Positions 9,119 to 19,600 of a stretch of DNA of 48,653 nt are shown piece by piece. This DNA comes from Gammaproteobacteria bacterium (GTDB lineage: Bacteria; Pseudomonadota; Gammaproteobacteria; SZUA-229). The notes under the pieces were generated by a model. The model ran no database searches. It saw only the letters and a program-made list of their open reading frames with translations, and had not been told where the DNA came from. Position numbers and translations under genes: made by a program. Each line of letters begins with the position of its first letter. Position 1 is the first letter of the stretch. The stretch spans positions 1-48,653 of the forward strand of contig JAOUKV010000024.1 in NCBI GenBank assembly GCA_029882355.1, in the 5' to 3' direction.

Positions 9119-10894
9119 ATGAATTCTAAAACTAAAGATAAATCTGAGTCTTATCAGTATTACAGACGTCTGCTTTCTCGATCCATGGTTTACTGGAAAG
9201 TCTTTTCTATTGCCATAGTTGGTATGATTCTGGTTGCAGGTACAGATACTGCATTAGCCGCCTATATGAAACCGCTGATGGATGGCAGTTTTGTTGATCG
9301 TGATCCCGAAATTATAAAGCTCTTGCCGTTTGTTCTGATCGGTATTTTTGTGGTGCGCGTATTTGCCATGTTTATTTCAATGTATGGGATGAGCTGGGTA
9401 GGTCGAAGGGTGATCATGGAATTGCGTGATGACATGTTCAGACGCTTATTACGCTTGCCCAAAGGGTACTACGACCAGGCGACAACTGGTCAAATAATGT
9501 CTAAATTTACCTTTGATGTTGAACAGGTTGCTAATGCGTCAACAAAAGTAATTACCATTTTAATACGGGATACTTTTACTATCATTGGTTTGTTGGCATG
9601 GATGATTTATTTGAGCCCACTGTTAGCGTCGTTATTTTTGTTCGCAGGTCCTTTTCTCGTTCTGTTAGTGGCTTTAGTTACAAAAAAATTCCGCAAGGTA
9701 AGTCGTCGTATTCAAGGAAGTATGGGAGACGTTTCCAAGGTTCTTGAGGAATCCATTAAAGGTCAGATTGTGGTCAAGATGTTTGGTGGCCACGATTATG
9801 AAGAGAAACAATTTCATCATATTAATGACGATAATCGTCGTCAGAATATGCGCCTGATTGCAATATTAGCTTTGAGTTCACCGATCTTACGTTTGATCGT
9901 AGGCATTGCTTTAGCCGGGGTGATTTATATTGCCACCAACGAAGATTCGATGGAGATAGTTTCGGTAGGCACATTTACTTCTTACATGGTGGCGATGGCT
10001 ATGCTGTTTGCACCGATAAAACGCCTGGCTGATATTAATGCTGACTTACAGCGAGGTATTGCTGCAGCAGAAAGTGTTTTTAATTTACTTGATATGGTTG
10101 AAGAAAAAGACACGGGAAATTATACCGTGGATCGAGTTAATGGCGATATTGAAGTTAACGATGTTTCATTTCGATATGGGGAAAATGATCGCGTAGCTTT
10201 AAAAAATATCAATTTCACGATAAGTGCTGGTCAAACAATTGCATTTGTTGGGCGTTCAGGTAGTGGTAAAACCACGCTGCTCAATCTGTTGCCGCGCTTC
10301 TATGAAGTTAATGAAGGTACAATAAAGCTTGATGGTCATGAGCTTGGTGAATATGAATTGAATAATCTACGTTCGCAGATTTCTTATGTGGGCCAGGACA
10401 TAGTTTTATTCAATGACACCATTGAACACAATATTGCTTACGGCAGTTTTTTGGATACGGATCATTCGAAAGTCGAAGAAGCTGCCAAATTGGCTTATGC
10501 TGACAAGTTTATTGATGAAATGAACGATGGTTATAACTCTATGGTGGGTGAGCGTGGGGTTATGTTATCAGGTGGTCAGCGTCAAAGAATTGCGATTGCA
10601 CGCGCTTTACTAAAAGATGCACCGGTGTTGATTTTAGATGAAGCTACTTCAGCACTTGATAATGAGTCTGAACGTTATATTCAGGCATCACTGGAAACAT
10701 TGATGAAGAATCGTACTACTTTAGTGATCGCACACCGTCTTTCAACCATTGAGAAAGCAGATGTGATTATTGTTATGGATAATGGTGAAATTGTTGAAAC
10801 TGGAAATCATCAAGATCTGATTGCAAAAAATGGACATTACGCAGCTTTACACCAAATGCAGTTTAAAGAGCCTGAACCTGAAGCAAACGAATAA
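9119..10894 (+). CDS. msbA: lipid A export permease/ATP-binding protein MsbA
   Basis: A 591-residue half-transporter ABC exporter. The N-terminal half has about six membrane helices; the C-terminal ATPase has the Walker A motif GRSGSGKTT near residue 380, the signature LSGGQRQRIAIARAL near 483 and Walker B VLILDEATSALD near 503, followed by the His switch in IAHRLSTIE. MsbA homodimers flip the lipid A-core from the inner to the periplasmic leaflet of the inner membrane. lpxK follows 3 bases later, the standard msbA-lpxK pair, which separates it from other ABC exporters. Confidence 0.95.
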   Translation: MNSKTKDKSESYQYYRRLLSRSMVYWKVFSIAIVGMILVAGTDTALAAYMKPLMDGSFVDRDPEIIKLLPFVLIGIFVVRVFAMFISMYGMSWVGRRVIMELRDDMFRRLLRLPKGYYDQATTGQIMSKFTFDVEQVANASTKVITILIRDTFTIIGLLAWMIYLSPLLASLFLFAGPFLVLLVALVTKKFRKVSRRIQGSMGDVSKVLEESIKGQIVVKMFGGHDYEEKQFHHINDDNRRQNMRLIAILALSSPILRLIVGIALAGVIYIATNEDSMEIVSVGTFTSYMVAMAMLFAPIKRLADINADLQRGIAAAESVFNLLDMVEEKDTGNYTVDRVNGDIEVNDVSFRYGENDRVALKNINFTISAGQTIAFVGRSGSGKTTLLNLLPRFYEVNEGTIKLDGHELGEYELNNLRSQISYVGQDIVLFNDTIEHNIAYGSFLDTDHSKVEEAAKLAYADKFIDEMNDGYNSMVGERGVMLSGGQRQRIAIARALLKDAPVLILDEATSALDNESERYIQASLETLMKNRTTLVIAHRLSTIEKADVIIVMDNGEIVETGNHQDLIAKNGHYAALHQMQFKEPEPEANE

Positions 10895-10897
10895 ACC

Positions 10898-11890
10898 ATG
10901 AAGCGCATCGATGCCTACTGGTACAGTCAAAATCCAATTGCATGGTTATTATTGCCTGTAGCTTCTCTTTATTGCCTGCTGATTCTTATTCGTCAGATTT
11001 TCTACCGTACCGGAATATTTAAAAGCTTTAGATTATCAGTGCCCGTGATTATTGTCGGCAATATTACTGTTGGTGGCACCGGTAAAACACCCTTGTTAAT
11101 CGCCTTATGTGAATTACTTAAATCACAAGGTTATAAGCCGGGTGTTATTAGTCGTGGTTATGGCGGTGATTTTGAAGGTGAATATCTCATTAGAGAAACT
11201 GACAGGGCTGATGTTATAGGTGATGAACCTTGTTTGATTTATGCTCGTACAAATTGTCCCATGGTAGTTGGGCGCAACCGAGTTGCTGCCGCAGAGCTTC
11301 TGCTCACCAGTAGCGACTGTGATGTTATCCTCTCTGATGATGGTTTACAGCATTATCGTTTACAGCGAGATATCGAAATTGCCATTGTTGATAAGGGTCG
11401 TCAATTTGGCAATGGCTTTTGTTTACCTTCAGGGCCGCTTCGTGAACCTGTTGCACGGCTAAGTCAGGTCGATATTGTGGTTGATCATTTCTCAGCAAAA
11501 AGTGCAGATATTCGTGACGATAATTTCTCATTGAAATTTTCTGATGTTGTTAACCTAAATACAAATGAATCAAAGCAATTCGATAGCTTTAAGGGAAAGC
11601 AAGTACATGCTGTTGCGGGTATTGGCCACCCAAAACGCTTCTTTGACCAGCTGCGCAGAACAGGTCTCGAGGTTATTGAGCATGAACAGCCTGATCACCA
11701 TAAATATTCTGTGGATGATTTCTGCTTTAATGATAGTCTGGATATTTTGATGACAGAAAAAGATGCGGTTAAATGTCAGAACTTCTCTGCTGATAATTTC
11801 TGGTATGTGCCGGTTAGTGCTGAGCTATCAAATAGTTTTTGTCAGAAGCTATTGTCTAAATTACGCCAGCATTCAGGTTCTAAAGCATGA
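10898..11890 (+). CDS. lpxK: tetraacyldisaccharide 4'-kinase LpxK
   Basis: LpxK phosphorylates the 4' position of the lipid A disaccharide precursor in the Raetz pathway at the inner membrane. This 330-residue protein has an N-terminal membrane-associating hydrophobic segment (residues 15-32), the Walker A-like GNITVGGTGKTP at about residues 53-64, GVISRGYGG, and the DDGLQHYRLQRD motif. The stop overlaps the start of a small Trm112-like gene (ATGA). Length and motifs are normal for the family. Confidence 0.96.
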   Translation: MKRIDAYWYSQNPIAWLLLPVASLYCLLILIRQIFYRTGIFKSFRLSVPVIIVGNITVGGTGKTPLLIALCELLKSQGYKPGVISRGYGGDFEGEYLIRETDRADVIGDEPCLIYARTNCPMVVGRNRVAAAELLLTSSDCDVILSDDGLQHYRLQRDIEIAIVDKGRQFGNGFCLPSGPLREPVARLSQVDIVVDHFSAKSADIRDDNFSLKFSDVVNLNTNESKQFDSFKGKQVHAVAGIGHPKRFFDQLRRTGLEVIEHEQPDHHKYSVDDFCFNDSLDILMTEKDAVKCQNFSADNFWYVPVSAELSNSFCQKLLSKLRQHSGSKA

Positions 11891-12063
11891 AAAAAAAACT
11901 CATGCAATTACTGGTGTGTCCTGTTTGTAAAGGCAAGCTCGAATATGTAAAGAAAAAAAATGAAATGATATGTCGCCGTGATGGGCTGGCTTACCCAATA
12001 AGGTTGGGTGTGCCGGTTTTACTTGAAGTTGATTCACGAAAAATTGGCTCAACTACAACTTAA
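11887..12063 (+). CDS. Trm112/YcaR family small protein
   Basis: A 58-residue protein starting MKKKLMQLLVCPVCKGKLEY, with CPVC near residues 11-14 and a C-terminal RRDGLAYPIRLGVPVLLE stretch. This is the Trm112p-like (YcaR) pattern LLACPxCKG...LAYPIRDGIPVML. A second metal ligand pair is incomplete: only Cys29 is visible in ICRRDGLAYP. In many Gammaproteobacteria it lies between lpxK and kdsB; here kdsB is absent and rlmKL follows. The ATG overlaps the lpxK stop, and the stop is 28 bases before rlmKL. Trm112 partners in other systems activate methyltransferases; whether this one helps the neighbouring methyltransferase is speculation. Confidence 0.85.
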   Translation: MKKKLMQLLVCPVCKGKLEYVKKKNEMICRRDGLAYPIRLGVPVLLEVDSRKIGSTTT

Positions 12064-12091
12064 TCGTTAATGCCTGGAAAGATAAGAACTC

Positions 12092-14317
12092 ATGCAAACA
12101 TTTAAATTTTTCGCTACATGCCCAAAAGGTGTTGAGGATATGCTCGTTAATGAGTGTGAGCAGCTAGGCCTAAAAGAAATTAAACAGCAGGTAGCAGGCA
12201 TTGCGTTCGAAGGTGGTATTGAGGATGCCTATAAATTATGTTTATGGTCACGTCTTGCCAGCCGTATTTTATTACGCTTATCCAATTTCCCAGCAAAAGA
12301 TTATGATGATTTGTACGAAGGTGTAAAACAGATAGACTGGTTGTCACATTTTACTGTTGATAACGGTTTTGCTATTGACTGTTTTGCTGCACATGATGTG
12401 ATGACCAATAGTCATTTTGCAACATTAAGGATCAAGGATGCGATAGTCGATCGGTTTATGGAAAAGGAAAATGCCCGACCAGATGTTGTTCGCGAGAATC
12501 CAGATATTCGAGTCAATGTCTACATCGGTCAATCTGAAACCATGGTCTATCTGGATCTATCCGGCGCGCCAATGCATCAACGCGGATATCGCCAAAAAAC
12601 TGGGCTTGCACCTTTAAAAGAAAGCCTGGCTGCTGCCATTTTATTACGTAGTAAATGGCCCAAATTCGCTGAGCAAGGTTTGCCTTTGTGCGATCCTATG
12701 TGTGGCAGTGGTACGCTATTGATTGAGGCTGCTTACATAGCCGCAAATATGGCGCCGGGTATTCTAAAAAAACATTATGGTTTTCTCGCCTGGAAACAAC
12801 ATGATGAAGATTGCTGGCAAGGCCTGCTTAACGATGCTAGAAAGGGTGTAAAAGATAAGTCTGTAATGCCTGTTATTGTGGGTTCTGATAATTCAAAAAA
12901 TGTACTGGATGTAGCAAGAGATAATATCGAAGCTGCAGGTTTTTCCGATTGCATTACTTTGTATGAGCAGGATGTTTCAGATGTGATACCTGGCTTACCA
13001 GAAACACCAGGTCTACTGGTGACAAATCCGCCCTATGGACAAAGACTGGGTCAGGTTGAACAATTAAAAAATGTTTATTATCGACTAGGGCAGTCACTTA
13101 AAGACAACTATGCCGGTTGGGATGCGGCGGTGTTTACTTCAAGCCCCGAATTAGCCAGGTTTATTGGGTTAAGATCACATCACAAAAATACTTTATATAA
13201 TGGCGCGCTTAAATGTATTTTGCATCAGTACCATATGCGAGTGTACGATGAAGCTTCTCGTGCCGGTTCCATTACTGAAAACAAACAGGCTGATAATGTA
13301 TCGCCTGGTGATAAAAAGTTAGACAACAAGATCTCCTCTCTCGACGTTCGTCATGAAAGTGCCGATATGTTTGAAAATCGTTTAAAAAAGAATTTCAAGC
13401 ACCTACGAAAATGGGCGAGAAAAAATGATATCAGTTGTTACCGTGTTTATGATGCGGATATCCCGCAGTATTCCATGGCTATTGATATCTACGAAAACTG
13501 GGTACATGTACAGGAATACGCAGCACCAAAAACGATCGATTCAGCCACCGCATTTCACCGAATAAATGCGGCAATCCCCATTCTTGCATCGGTGCTTGAG
13601 ATTGACCCTAATCACGTAGTTTTGAAAACCCGTAAAATCCAGTCTGGCGCAGAGCAATATGAAAAGCAGGATGATAAAAAGCGTTCGCTGGTTGTACACG
13701 AACATGGTTTAAAGTTTAAGGTTAATTTATACGATTATCTCGATACCGGACTATTTCTTGATCATAGAAATGCAAGAAAGCTAATTTATAAATATTCAGA
13801 CGGCCGATCGTTTTTGAATCTGTTTGCTTATACGGGTACAGCAACCGTATATGCGGCAGCGGGTGGGGCGCGTTCAACCACCACGGTTGATATGTCTAAT
13901 ACTTATCTTGAATGGGCGAAGGAAAATTTAAAGCTGAATAAGTTTACTTCTCGAAGTCATCAGTTTATCCAGGCCGATTGTACGCAGTGGTTATGGGACG
14001 CAAGCAGGGCAGGGCATAGCTATCAATTGATATTTTTAGACCCTCCTACTTTTTCTAATTCAAAAAAGATGACGCAAACTTTTGATGTGACACGTGATCA
14101 TGTCGAACTGATTAATCTCACTATGAAGTTACTGGAAGAAGAGGGGATGTTGATTTTTTCCTGTAATGCCAAAAAGTTTAAGCTTGATCTGGCTCAGCTA
14201 ACTGATTATTTTATTCAGGACATTACTGCGCTAACAGTTTCTGAAGACTTTAAGAAAAAGCCCAAGCACAAATGTTGGTGTATCAGTAAGCAGCAAATTG
14301 ACGCACTAAAACTTTAG
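12092..14317 (+). CDS. rlmL: bifunctional 23S rRNA methyltransferase RlmKL
   Basis: A 741-residue fusion of two SAM-dependent enzymes. The N-terminal half has a THUMP domain (about residues 45-155) and the N2-guanine methyltransferase motif TNPPYGQRLG near residue 310 (RlmL activity, G2445). The C-terminal half has LDHRNARKLIYKY, FLNLFAYTGTATVYAA near residue 575 and LDPPTFSNSKKM near 648 (RlmK activity, G2069). Together they modify 23S rRNA in the peptidyl-transferase region. It is slightly longer than E. coli RlmKL (702), mainly through a linker near residues 390-420. The stop is 2 bases from the convergent rsd stop. Confidence 0.95.
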   Translation: MQTFKFFATCPKGVEDMLVNECEQLGLKEIKQQVAGIAFEGGIEDAYKLCLWSRLASRILLRLSNFPAKDYDDLYEGVKQIDWLSHFTVDNGFAIDCFAAHDVMTNSHFATLRIKDAIVDRFMEKENARPDVVRENPDIRVNVYIGQSETMVYLDLSGAPMHQRGYRQKTGLAPLKESLAAAILLRSKWPKFAEQGLPLCDPMCGSGTLLIEAAYIAANMAPGILKKHYGFLAWKQHDEDCWQGLLNDARKGVKDKSVMPVIVGSDNSKNVLDVARDNIEAAGFSDCITLYEQDVSDVIPGLPETPGLLVTNPPYGQRLGQVEQLKNVYYRLGQSLKDNYAGWDAAVFTSSPELARFIGLRSHHKNTLYNGALKCILHQYHMRVYDEASRAGSITENKQADNVSPGDKKLDNKISSLDVRHESADMFENRLKKNFKHLRKWARKNDISCYRVYDADIPQYSMAIDIYENWVHVQEYAAPKTIDSATAFHRINAAIPILASVLEIDPNHVVLKTRKIQSGAEQYEKQDDKKRSLVVHEHGLKFKVNLYDYLDTGLFLDHRNARKLIYKYSDGRSFLNLFAYTGTATVYAAAGGARSTTTVDMSNTYLEWAKENLKLNKFTSRSHQFIQADCTQWLWDASRAGHSYQLIFLDPPTFSNSKKMTQTFDVTRDHVELINLTMKLLEEEGMLIFSCNAKKFKLDLAQLTDYFIQDITALTVSEDFKKKPKHKCWCISKQQIDALKL

Positions 14318-14319
14318 CT

Positions 14320-14814
14320 TTATTGCGCGCTATACGCTAACCTGGGTTTTTGAGTAAGCAGTGTGTTGATGAACCTGTCTTCCAGTTCAATTCTTGTTGC
14401 CAGGTTTTGACCAAGTTCGGAGAGTTGATGAGGGAAGTTTTTCAGGCTATCAAGATTGAGCTCATCTGAAAAGTCGTATAGATCATTAAAATTAATTGCT
14501 GCCTTGGTGGTGTCGATGATTTTATGAAAAACTTCCTCTGAGAGCTCAAGGATTTCATTTCGGCGTTCGATACCATCTTCAATGCGATGATAAATCTCAA
14601 AGTGACCAGTAGCTATATAGTCAACCATGTCCTGACAGAAGTCTTGCAGTAACTCTTTTAATGAATCAACATCATCAGTGTCATAGTCATCGATGTGGCT
14701 GGTAAGGTTGTAATATTGCGACAGCACACTATTGCGCTCTGCGATCAATTGCTTGATCTCTCTTCGTGTGCGTGTACGACGATCAAATTGAGGCTGATAC
14801 TTTGAAATATTCAT
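14320..14814 (-). CDS. rsd: Rsd/AlgQ family anti-sigma-70 regulator
   Basis: A 164-residue helical protein. Conserved Rsd/AlgQ segments are recognisable: DRRTRTRREIKQLIAERNSVL, then YYNL, DFCQDMVDYIATGHFEIY (residues 58-75) and TRIELEDRFI near residue 143, matching E. coli Rsd DFCQSLVDYLSAGHFSIYERI and LEARFVLEDKL. Rsd binds region 4 of the housekeeping sigma factor in stationary phase; AlgQ also affects alginate and siderophore genes in Pseudomonas. It is monocistronic and convergent with rlmKL. Its control region is the AT-rich gap shared with the divergent tolC-like gene. Confidence 0.87.
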   Translation of the reverse strand: MNISKYQPQFDRRTRTRREIKQLIAERNSVLSQYYNLTSHIDDYDTDDVDSLKELLQDFCQDMVDYIATGHFEIYHRIEDGIERRNEILELSEEVFHKIIDTTKAAINFNDLYDFSDELNLDSLKNFPHQLSELGQNLATRIELEDRFINTLLTQKPRLAYSAQ

Positions 14815-15116
14815 TTGATACCCCTCTATTTAGTTATGTCTACAGCTTGTACAGTTGAGAATGATAACTATATTTACCTATTTATTTTTAGTAAATCAAG
14901 TTTATTATTTATTATTTTTTGTAAAAGATCATTTTTGTTTCAAGGATAATTAATGCTATGTATAACTATGGCTTGTAACTCTATGATTATGCGATGATAA
15001 TATCACTTTGAATTGGGCTGTGAAATATGTCTAAGGATGATTAGAATTTGTTAATATGCTGTTTTGTAAAAATCATTTTTACTAACTGTATTAATTTAAT
15101 TCGTTAAATATTTAAT
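14815..15116. other. AT-rich divergent control region between rsd and the efflux operon
   Basis: This 302-base gap has no gene that I can support. It contains a perfect palindrome close to the tolC-like start (listed separately) and a near-copy of that motif at 14921-14938 (GTAAAAGATCATTTTTGT). A weak Fur-like match lies at 14857-14875 (13 of 19 consensus positions). Clear -35/-10 pairs could not be chosen because the whole stretch is AT-rich. Confidence 0.5.
15066..15082. promoter_or_regulatory. candidate operator upstream of the tolC-like gene
   Basis: GTAAAAA-TCA-TTTTTAC is a perfect 7-bp inverted repeat with a 3-base centre, 34 bases before the first ATG of the tolC-like gene. A degenerate copy sits 145 bases upstream at 14921. 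The form and position fit a dimeric repressor site, but no regulator gene is adjacent and AT-rich palindromes can arise by chance. Confidence 0.35.
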
Positions 15117-16613
15117 ATGATGACTTTGGATATGCCACATAAATTGAATAACATGAGCCTTTTTAAATTATTTAGTTATACAGTTTTCTGTACCCTGTGT
15201 ACGACTAGTGTTGCCGAAACGCTGACACCTGAGCAAGTCTTGCAGAAAGTGATTGATCATTACCCTTCTATAAATGTGGCGGCGATTGAGATTGAACGTG
15301 CGCGTCAATCTATCAAGGTGGCCAATAGTCAGACTGGCTGGCAGTTAGACGCCCAGGCAGGTATCGAACGAGCAGTTGGATTGTTTGGAACGCCGAGTGA
15401 TAGCATGGCGTTGGGTGCCGGTATGTCACGAATGCTTGATTCTGGTTCTCACCTTATTTTTGAAGGTGGCGTTAGACGAGAAGATAGTGAAACCGTTTTA
15501 AGTCCTGCCATGGCTAATCCTGCCACTGCTACTAATTTTGGTGTTAGTTACCGTCAGCCATTAGCTCAGAATACGGCATACACAGCATTTCAGGAATCAA
15601 TAACTTCAGCGGAACTTGATCTTGAGGCTGCAATGGCTGAAAGAGATGAACTCTACGATCAGTTAGCACTTAGAGTGCTTGATCTATACTTTTCTGCCTC
15701 CGTATTACAGACAAGAATTGCCAATGTAGATCAGTCGATTGTACGAGCAAAACGTCTTCAGAACTACATCAAAAATAAGACATCACTGGGTGTTACTGAA
15801 GAAAAGGATATTCTTCAGGTCAATGCACAACTAGATGCTCTTATCGCAGAAAAGAAAAATATGAAGACCTCTTGGATGCAGCAGATGATTGCGTTAAATC
15901 GTTTAATGGAACGACCCTGGGACTCCGATATTACGACTACGCATAAAATCAATGTGCAAACAGACGCCTTCGATACTCTATATTTAAAAGCTCAAAAATA
16001 TAGTCCAAAAATTAAATTGATGGGCTCCAGATTGGTTTTGGCAGATAGTGCCATACGTACACGTCGTGATGAGAGAGAGAGTGCGATTGATCTAGTATGG
16101 TTTGCCGGTGGACAAAACTATGCAGGCGATACCGCATCAGGCAATACTTCTGAGACTGAACTGACTGGTGGTCTGCGTCTTGAGTATAAAGGCATGATTG
16201 ATAAAAGTGGTATTGATGCCAAATTGTACCAGGCTCAGCTTGCACGCAGCGCTATCTTGCAAGACAGGAAATTATTGTTGGAAAATTTACAATATGATTT
16301 ATCCAGTCTGTTAGCAGAAATCAAGGCTAACGACTCTGCCCTTGACGCCTACGAGAAAAGCCTGAAAAGCGAAACCATAAAAGTAGATGAAGCTATGCAG
16401 CGATACCGTTCAGGAAGAATTGATACAGATGTGCTGATCAAATTTGAAGACCAGTTATCACTGGCAAAATTATCACTGGAGTTGCAACGAATATCTCTCA
16501 TGAAACGCCATTACAAACTGCAAATAATGCTAGGTAAGCTTTGGGATGAAATTAAAAAACCCGTGTTTCAGGATTTTTTAAAAGGGTCATATAGCGCAGA
16601 GGCTGTTCAATGA
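15117..16613 (+). CDS. TolC family outer-membrane channel protein
   Basis: A 498-residue protein with a signal peptide ending TTSVA-ETLTPEQ and the TolC/OEP pattern of two repeated coiled-coil halves: LTPEQVLQKVIDHYPSI...AAIEIERARQ in the first, and a final heptad-rich stretch LDAYEKSLKSETIKVDEAMQRYRSG with GRIDTDVLIKFEDQLSLAKLSL. It should trimerise into an outer-membrane exit duct. The true start may be the ATG at 15153 (MSLFKLFSYTVF), which gives a cleaner signal peptide; no ribosome site decides this. It overlaps the RND gene by ATGA. Confidence 0.88.
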   Translation: MMTLDMPHKLNNMSLFKLFSYTVFCTLCTTSVAETLTPEQVLQKVIDHYPSINVAAIEIERARQSIKVANSQTGWQLDAQAGIERAVGLFGTPSDSMALGAGMSRMLDSGSHLIFEGGVRREDSETVLSPAMANPATATNFGVSYRQPLAQNTAYTAFQESITSAELDLEAAMAERDELYDQLALRVLDLYFSASVLQTRIANVDQSIVRAKRLQNYIKNKTSLGVTEEKDILQVNAQLDALIAEKKNMKTSWMQQMIALNRLMERPWDSDITTTHKINVQTDAFDTLYLKAQKYSPKIKLMGSRLVLADSAIRTRRDERESAIDLVWFAGGQNYAGDTASGNTSETELTGGLRLEYKGMIDKSGIDAKLYQAQLARSAILQDRKLLLENLQYDLSSLLAEIKANDSALDAYEKSLKSETIKVDEAMQRYRSGRIDTDVLIKFEDQLSLAKLSLELQRISLMKRHYKLQIMLGKLWDEIKKPVFQDFLKGSYSAEAVQ

Positions 16614-19600
16614 AAGCAATTATTCACTTTCTTGTTGTCAGACCACTAATAGTTAACCTGGTCTCGGTTTTCTTATTAATTCTGGGGCTGGTGGTTTCAT
16701 TACAATTTTTACAGATTGAAGCCTTTCCAAATGTAAATCTAGATATTGTTCAAATTGATACGGTTTATCCGGGTGCATCACCTAAAGAAATTGAGCAATT
16801 GGTGGTAACACCTATCGAGCAGGAACTCAAAGCCTTGCATGGTATTGATAAAATGATTTCCATGTCGTTTCCTGGTTCTGCTCGCATCACCATGGAGCTT
16901 GACCCTGATGCGACTAACCGAAGTCGCTTAACCAGTGAAATAAGTATTGCGGTTGATAAAGCTAAACTACCGAGTGATTTACCCAATGATCCTTTTGTTA
17001 CCGAGGTTGATGGTGCCGTTTTTCCGGTAATACGACTAGCTATTTCTGCACCGTTGGATGAGTTGGCGCTCAAGCGATTGGGTGATGACATAAAAGATGA
17101 CTTATTAGCAATAAAAGGCATTGCCAAGGTTGTTGTGCAGGGAGATAGAAAACCTGAATACAGTGTAATGGTTGATCCGGATCGGATGCAGCGGCAACGT
17201 ATTTCGATTGCAGATATATCTTCAGCGATAAAGAGCTGGAATATTAATGCCCCAGGTGGTGATCTTAATACCAGTGAAGGGCAAAGGGCTGTTCGACTGG
17301 TCGGTGAGTTTAGCAGTGTTGAGGATGCCTCTCAGCTAGTGTTAAGAGCAAACGCTGACGGTAATGTGCTTCGCCTTGGTGATGTTGCAACCATTAGTGA
17401 GTCATTGGTTGAACCTTTTACATTACATGATGTAGCGGGTGAGCCGGCTTTGTCTGTGCTTGTATTGAAAAAAGCCAATGCAGATATTATTGATACCGTT
17501 GACCTGATCGAAAGTTATATAGAGACTGTGCCCGGTCGTTATGGTGAAGCTGTTCATATAAAAACCTTTCAGGATTATTCAAGATTTGCCCGGATGCGAT
17601 TAAATGTTTTGACCAATAATGGAATGGTGGGTCTGGTACTGGTTTTTGTTTCATTGTTATTGTTTTTGCGTTTCTCTGTGGCAATGACCACTACCTGGGG
17701 ACTGCCTATTATTTTTATGACTGGCATTACCATTTTATACGCTACGGGTATGACGCTTAATATGATTTCCATGATGGGCTTTATCATGGTGCTGGGTATG
17801 CTGGTTGATGATGCCATTATTATTGGTGAAAATATTACCCATCATATGGAACGCGGACTTAATCCTGTTGAGGCTGCCGTTAAAGGTTCTGTTGAATTAA
17901 TTGGCCCGGTTACAACGACTGTTTTGACGACCATTGCAGCGTTCCTGCCGATGATGTTTATGACGGGTATGATCGGTAAGTTTATTATTGCGATCCCAAT
18001 TGTGGTCATTACATTGTTATCGCTGTCATGGCTTGAGTCGTTCCTGATTCTGCCCAGTCATGTGGCACATGTGACTAATCCTGATAAACACCCACCTGAA
18101 CGTCGCTGGTTGCTGGCGCTTGAAAATGCCTATGCAAAATTACTGGCTAAAGCACTTAGATTCAGGTGGCTAACTGTAGGTATTTCGTTTGCTGTGTTAA
18201 TTGGTGCTATTGTACTGGCAAAAACAAGTTTGTCTTTTCAGTTGTTCCCGCCAGTGGGCGTTGAAGAATTTATTGCTCGTGTTACTGCGCCACCGGGTAC
18301 CAGTCTTGTAGAAATGCGTGAGCATTTACGTTCGGTTGATCGTGATTTGCGAAGCGTGATAAATCCTGAGAATCTGGAAACCACCTTATCCGATGTTGGT
18401 GATGTTTCATTTGATCAGGGCGACCCACTAACTCAACGTGGAAGTCGTTATGGCCAGATCCGTGCTATCTATACTCCGGCATCCAGCCGACAACAACATG
18501 ATGCACTGCTGGATATGAAAGCAGCGGGTGAGTTGCTCAAAAATAACTATCCAAATCTGGATATTTCAATGACTGAGATCCGTCCGGGTCCGCCATTAGG
18601 TCGCGCACTGGAAGCAGAGATTTCCAGTTCAAATGAACAATCCTGTGAAACAGCAGCAACAAGATTGATCGATTTTCTTAAAACTGTTCATGGTGTGACT
18701 ACCATTGATAGTGGTCTTAACAAAGGAGATGATGAATTGCATGTCGTGCTTGATCGTGAGTTAGCCACTTATGCAGGTGTTGATCTTGCGACGGCGGCTT
18801 CGCATGTGCGTGCAGCTGTTGGTGGTCTTGTGGTTTCAAACATCAGGCGTGGTACAGAAGAAATTGATGTCACTATACGCTATCCTGAATCTGAAAATAA
18901 TGAATTCGAGCAGCTAAAGAATGTACTAATACCAAATAAAAAAGAGGGCCTGATTCCACTAAATAAAATTGCAAGATTCGAGCAACATGATGGCTTTACT
19001 ACGATTCGTCACAAGGATGGCATTCGAATTGTTAATGTGGTTGCTGACATTGATTCCACAATTATCACTAGTCGTGAGCTGAATAAATTAGTGATGGATA
19101 AACAGATGGAATGGGTGGGCTCAGTGGCATCTGACCTGAAGGTTAAATACGGTGGTGAAGAAGAAAAAAGTCAGGAATCTTTTGTTAGTTTGTTAGTGGC
19201 ATTTGCTTTCGCCCTGATCGCAATATTTTTTATTCTGGCTATTCAATTCAATAATATGGCCTATCCGCTCATTGTTATGCTGGCCATACCCTTTGGTGCT
19301 ATTGGTATTATTATTAGTTTTTACCTGCACGATCTGTTCTGGAAGCCTATGCCGCTATCATTTTTTTCCAGTTTTGGCATGGTCGCTTTAACCGGTGTAG
19401 TCGTAAACAGCTCTTTGATTCTGTTGGTGTTTATTCAGCGGGCACGTCAGGATGGTATAGAGTTGATTGAGGCTATTATTATGGCTGGTCGTCGTCGTTT
19501 GCGTGCCGTTTTGCTGACGGCAGCAACAACTGTTGTTGGATTGTTACCAACCGCCTATGGCTGGGGTGGCATGGATCATTTTGTGTCACCTATGGCATTA

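Noticed and set aside
14857-14875. Fur box between rsd and the tolC-like gene
   Set aside because: GAGAATGATAACTATATTT matches 13 of 19 consensus positions, but the right half is poor and the region is AT-rich, so chance is likely.
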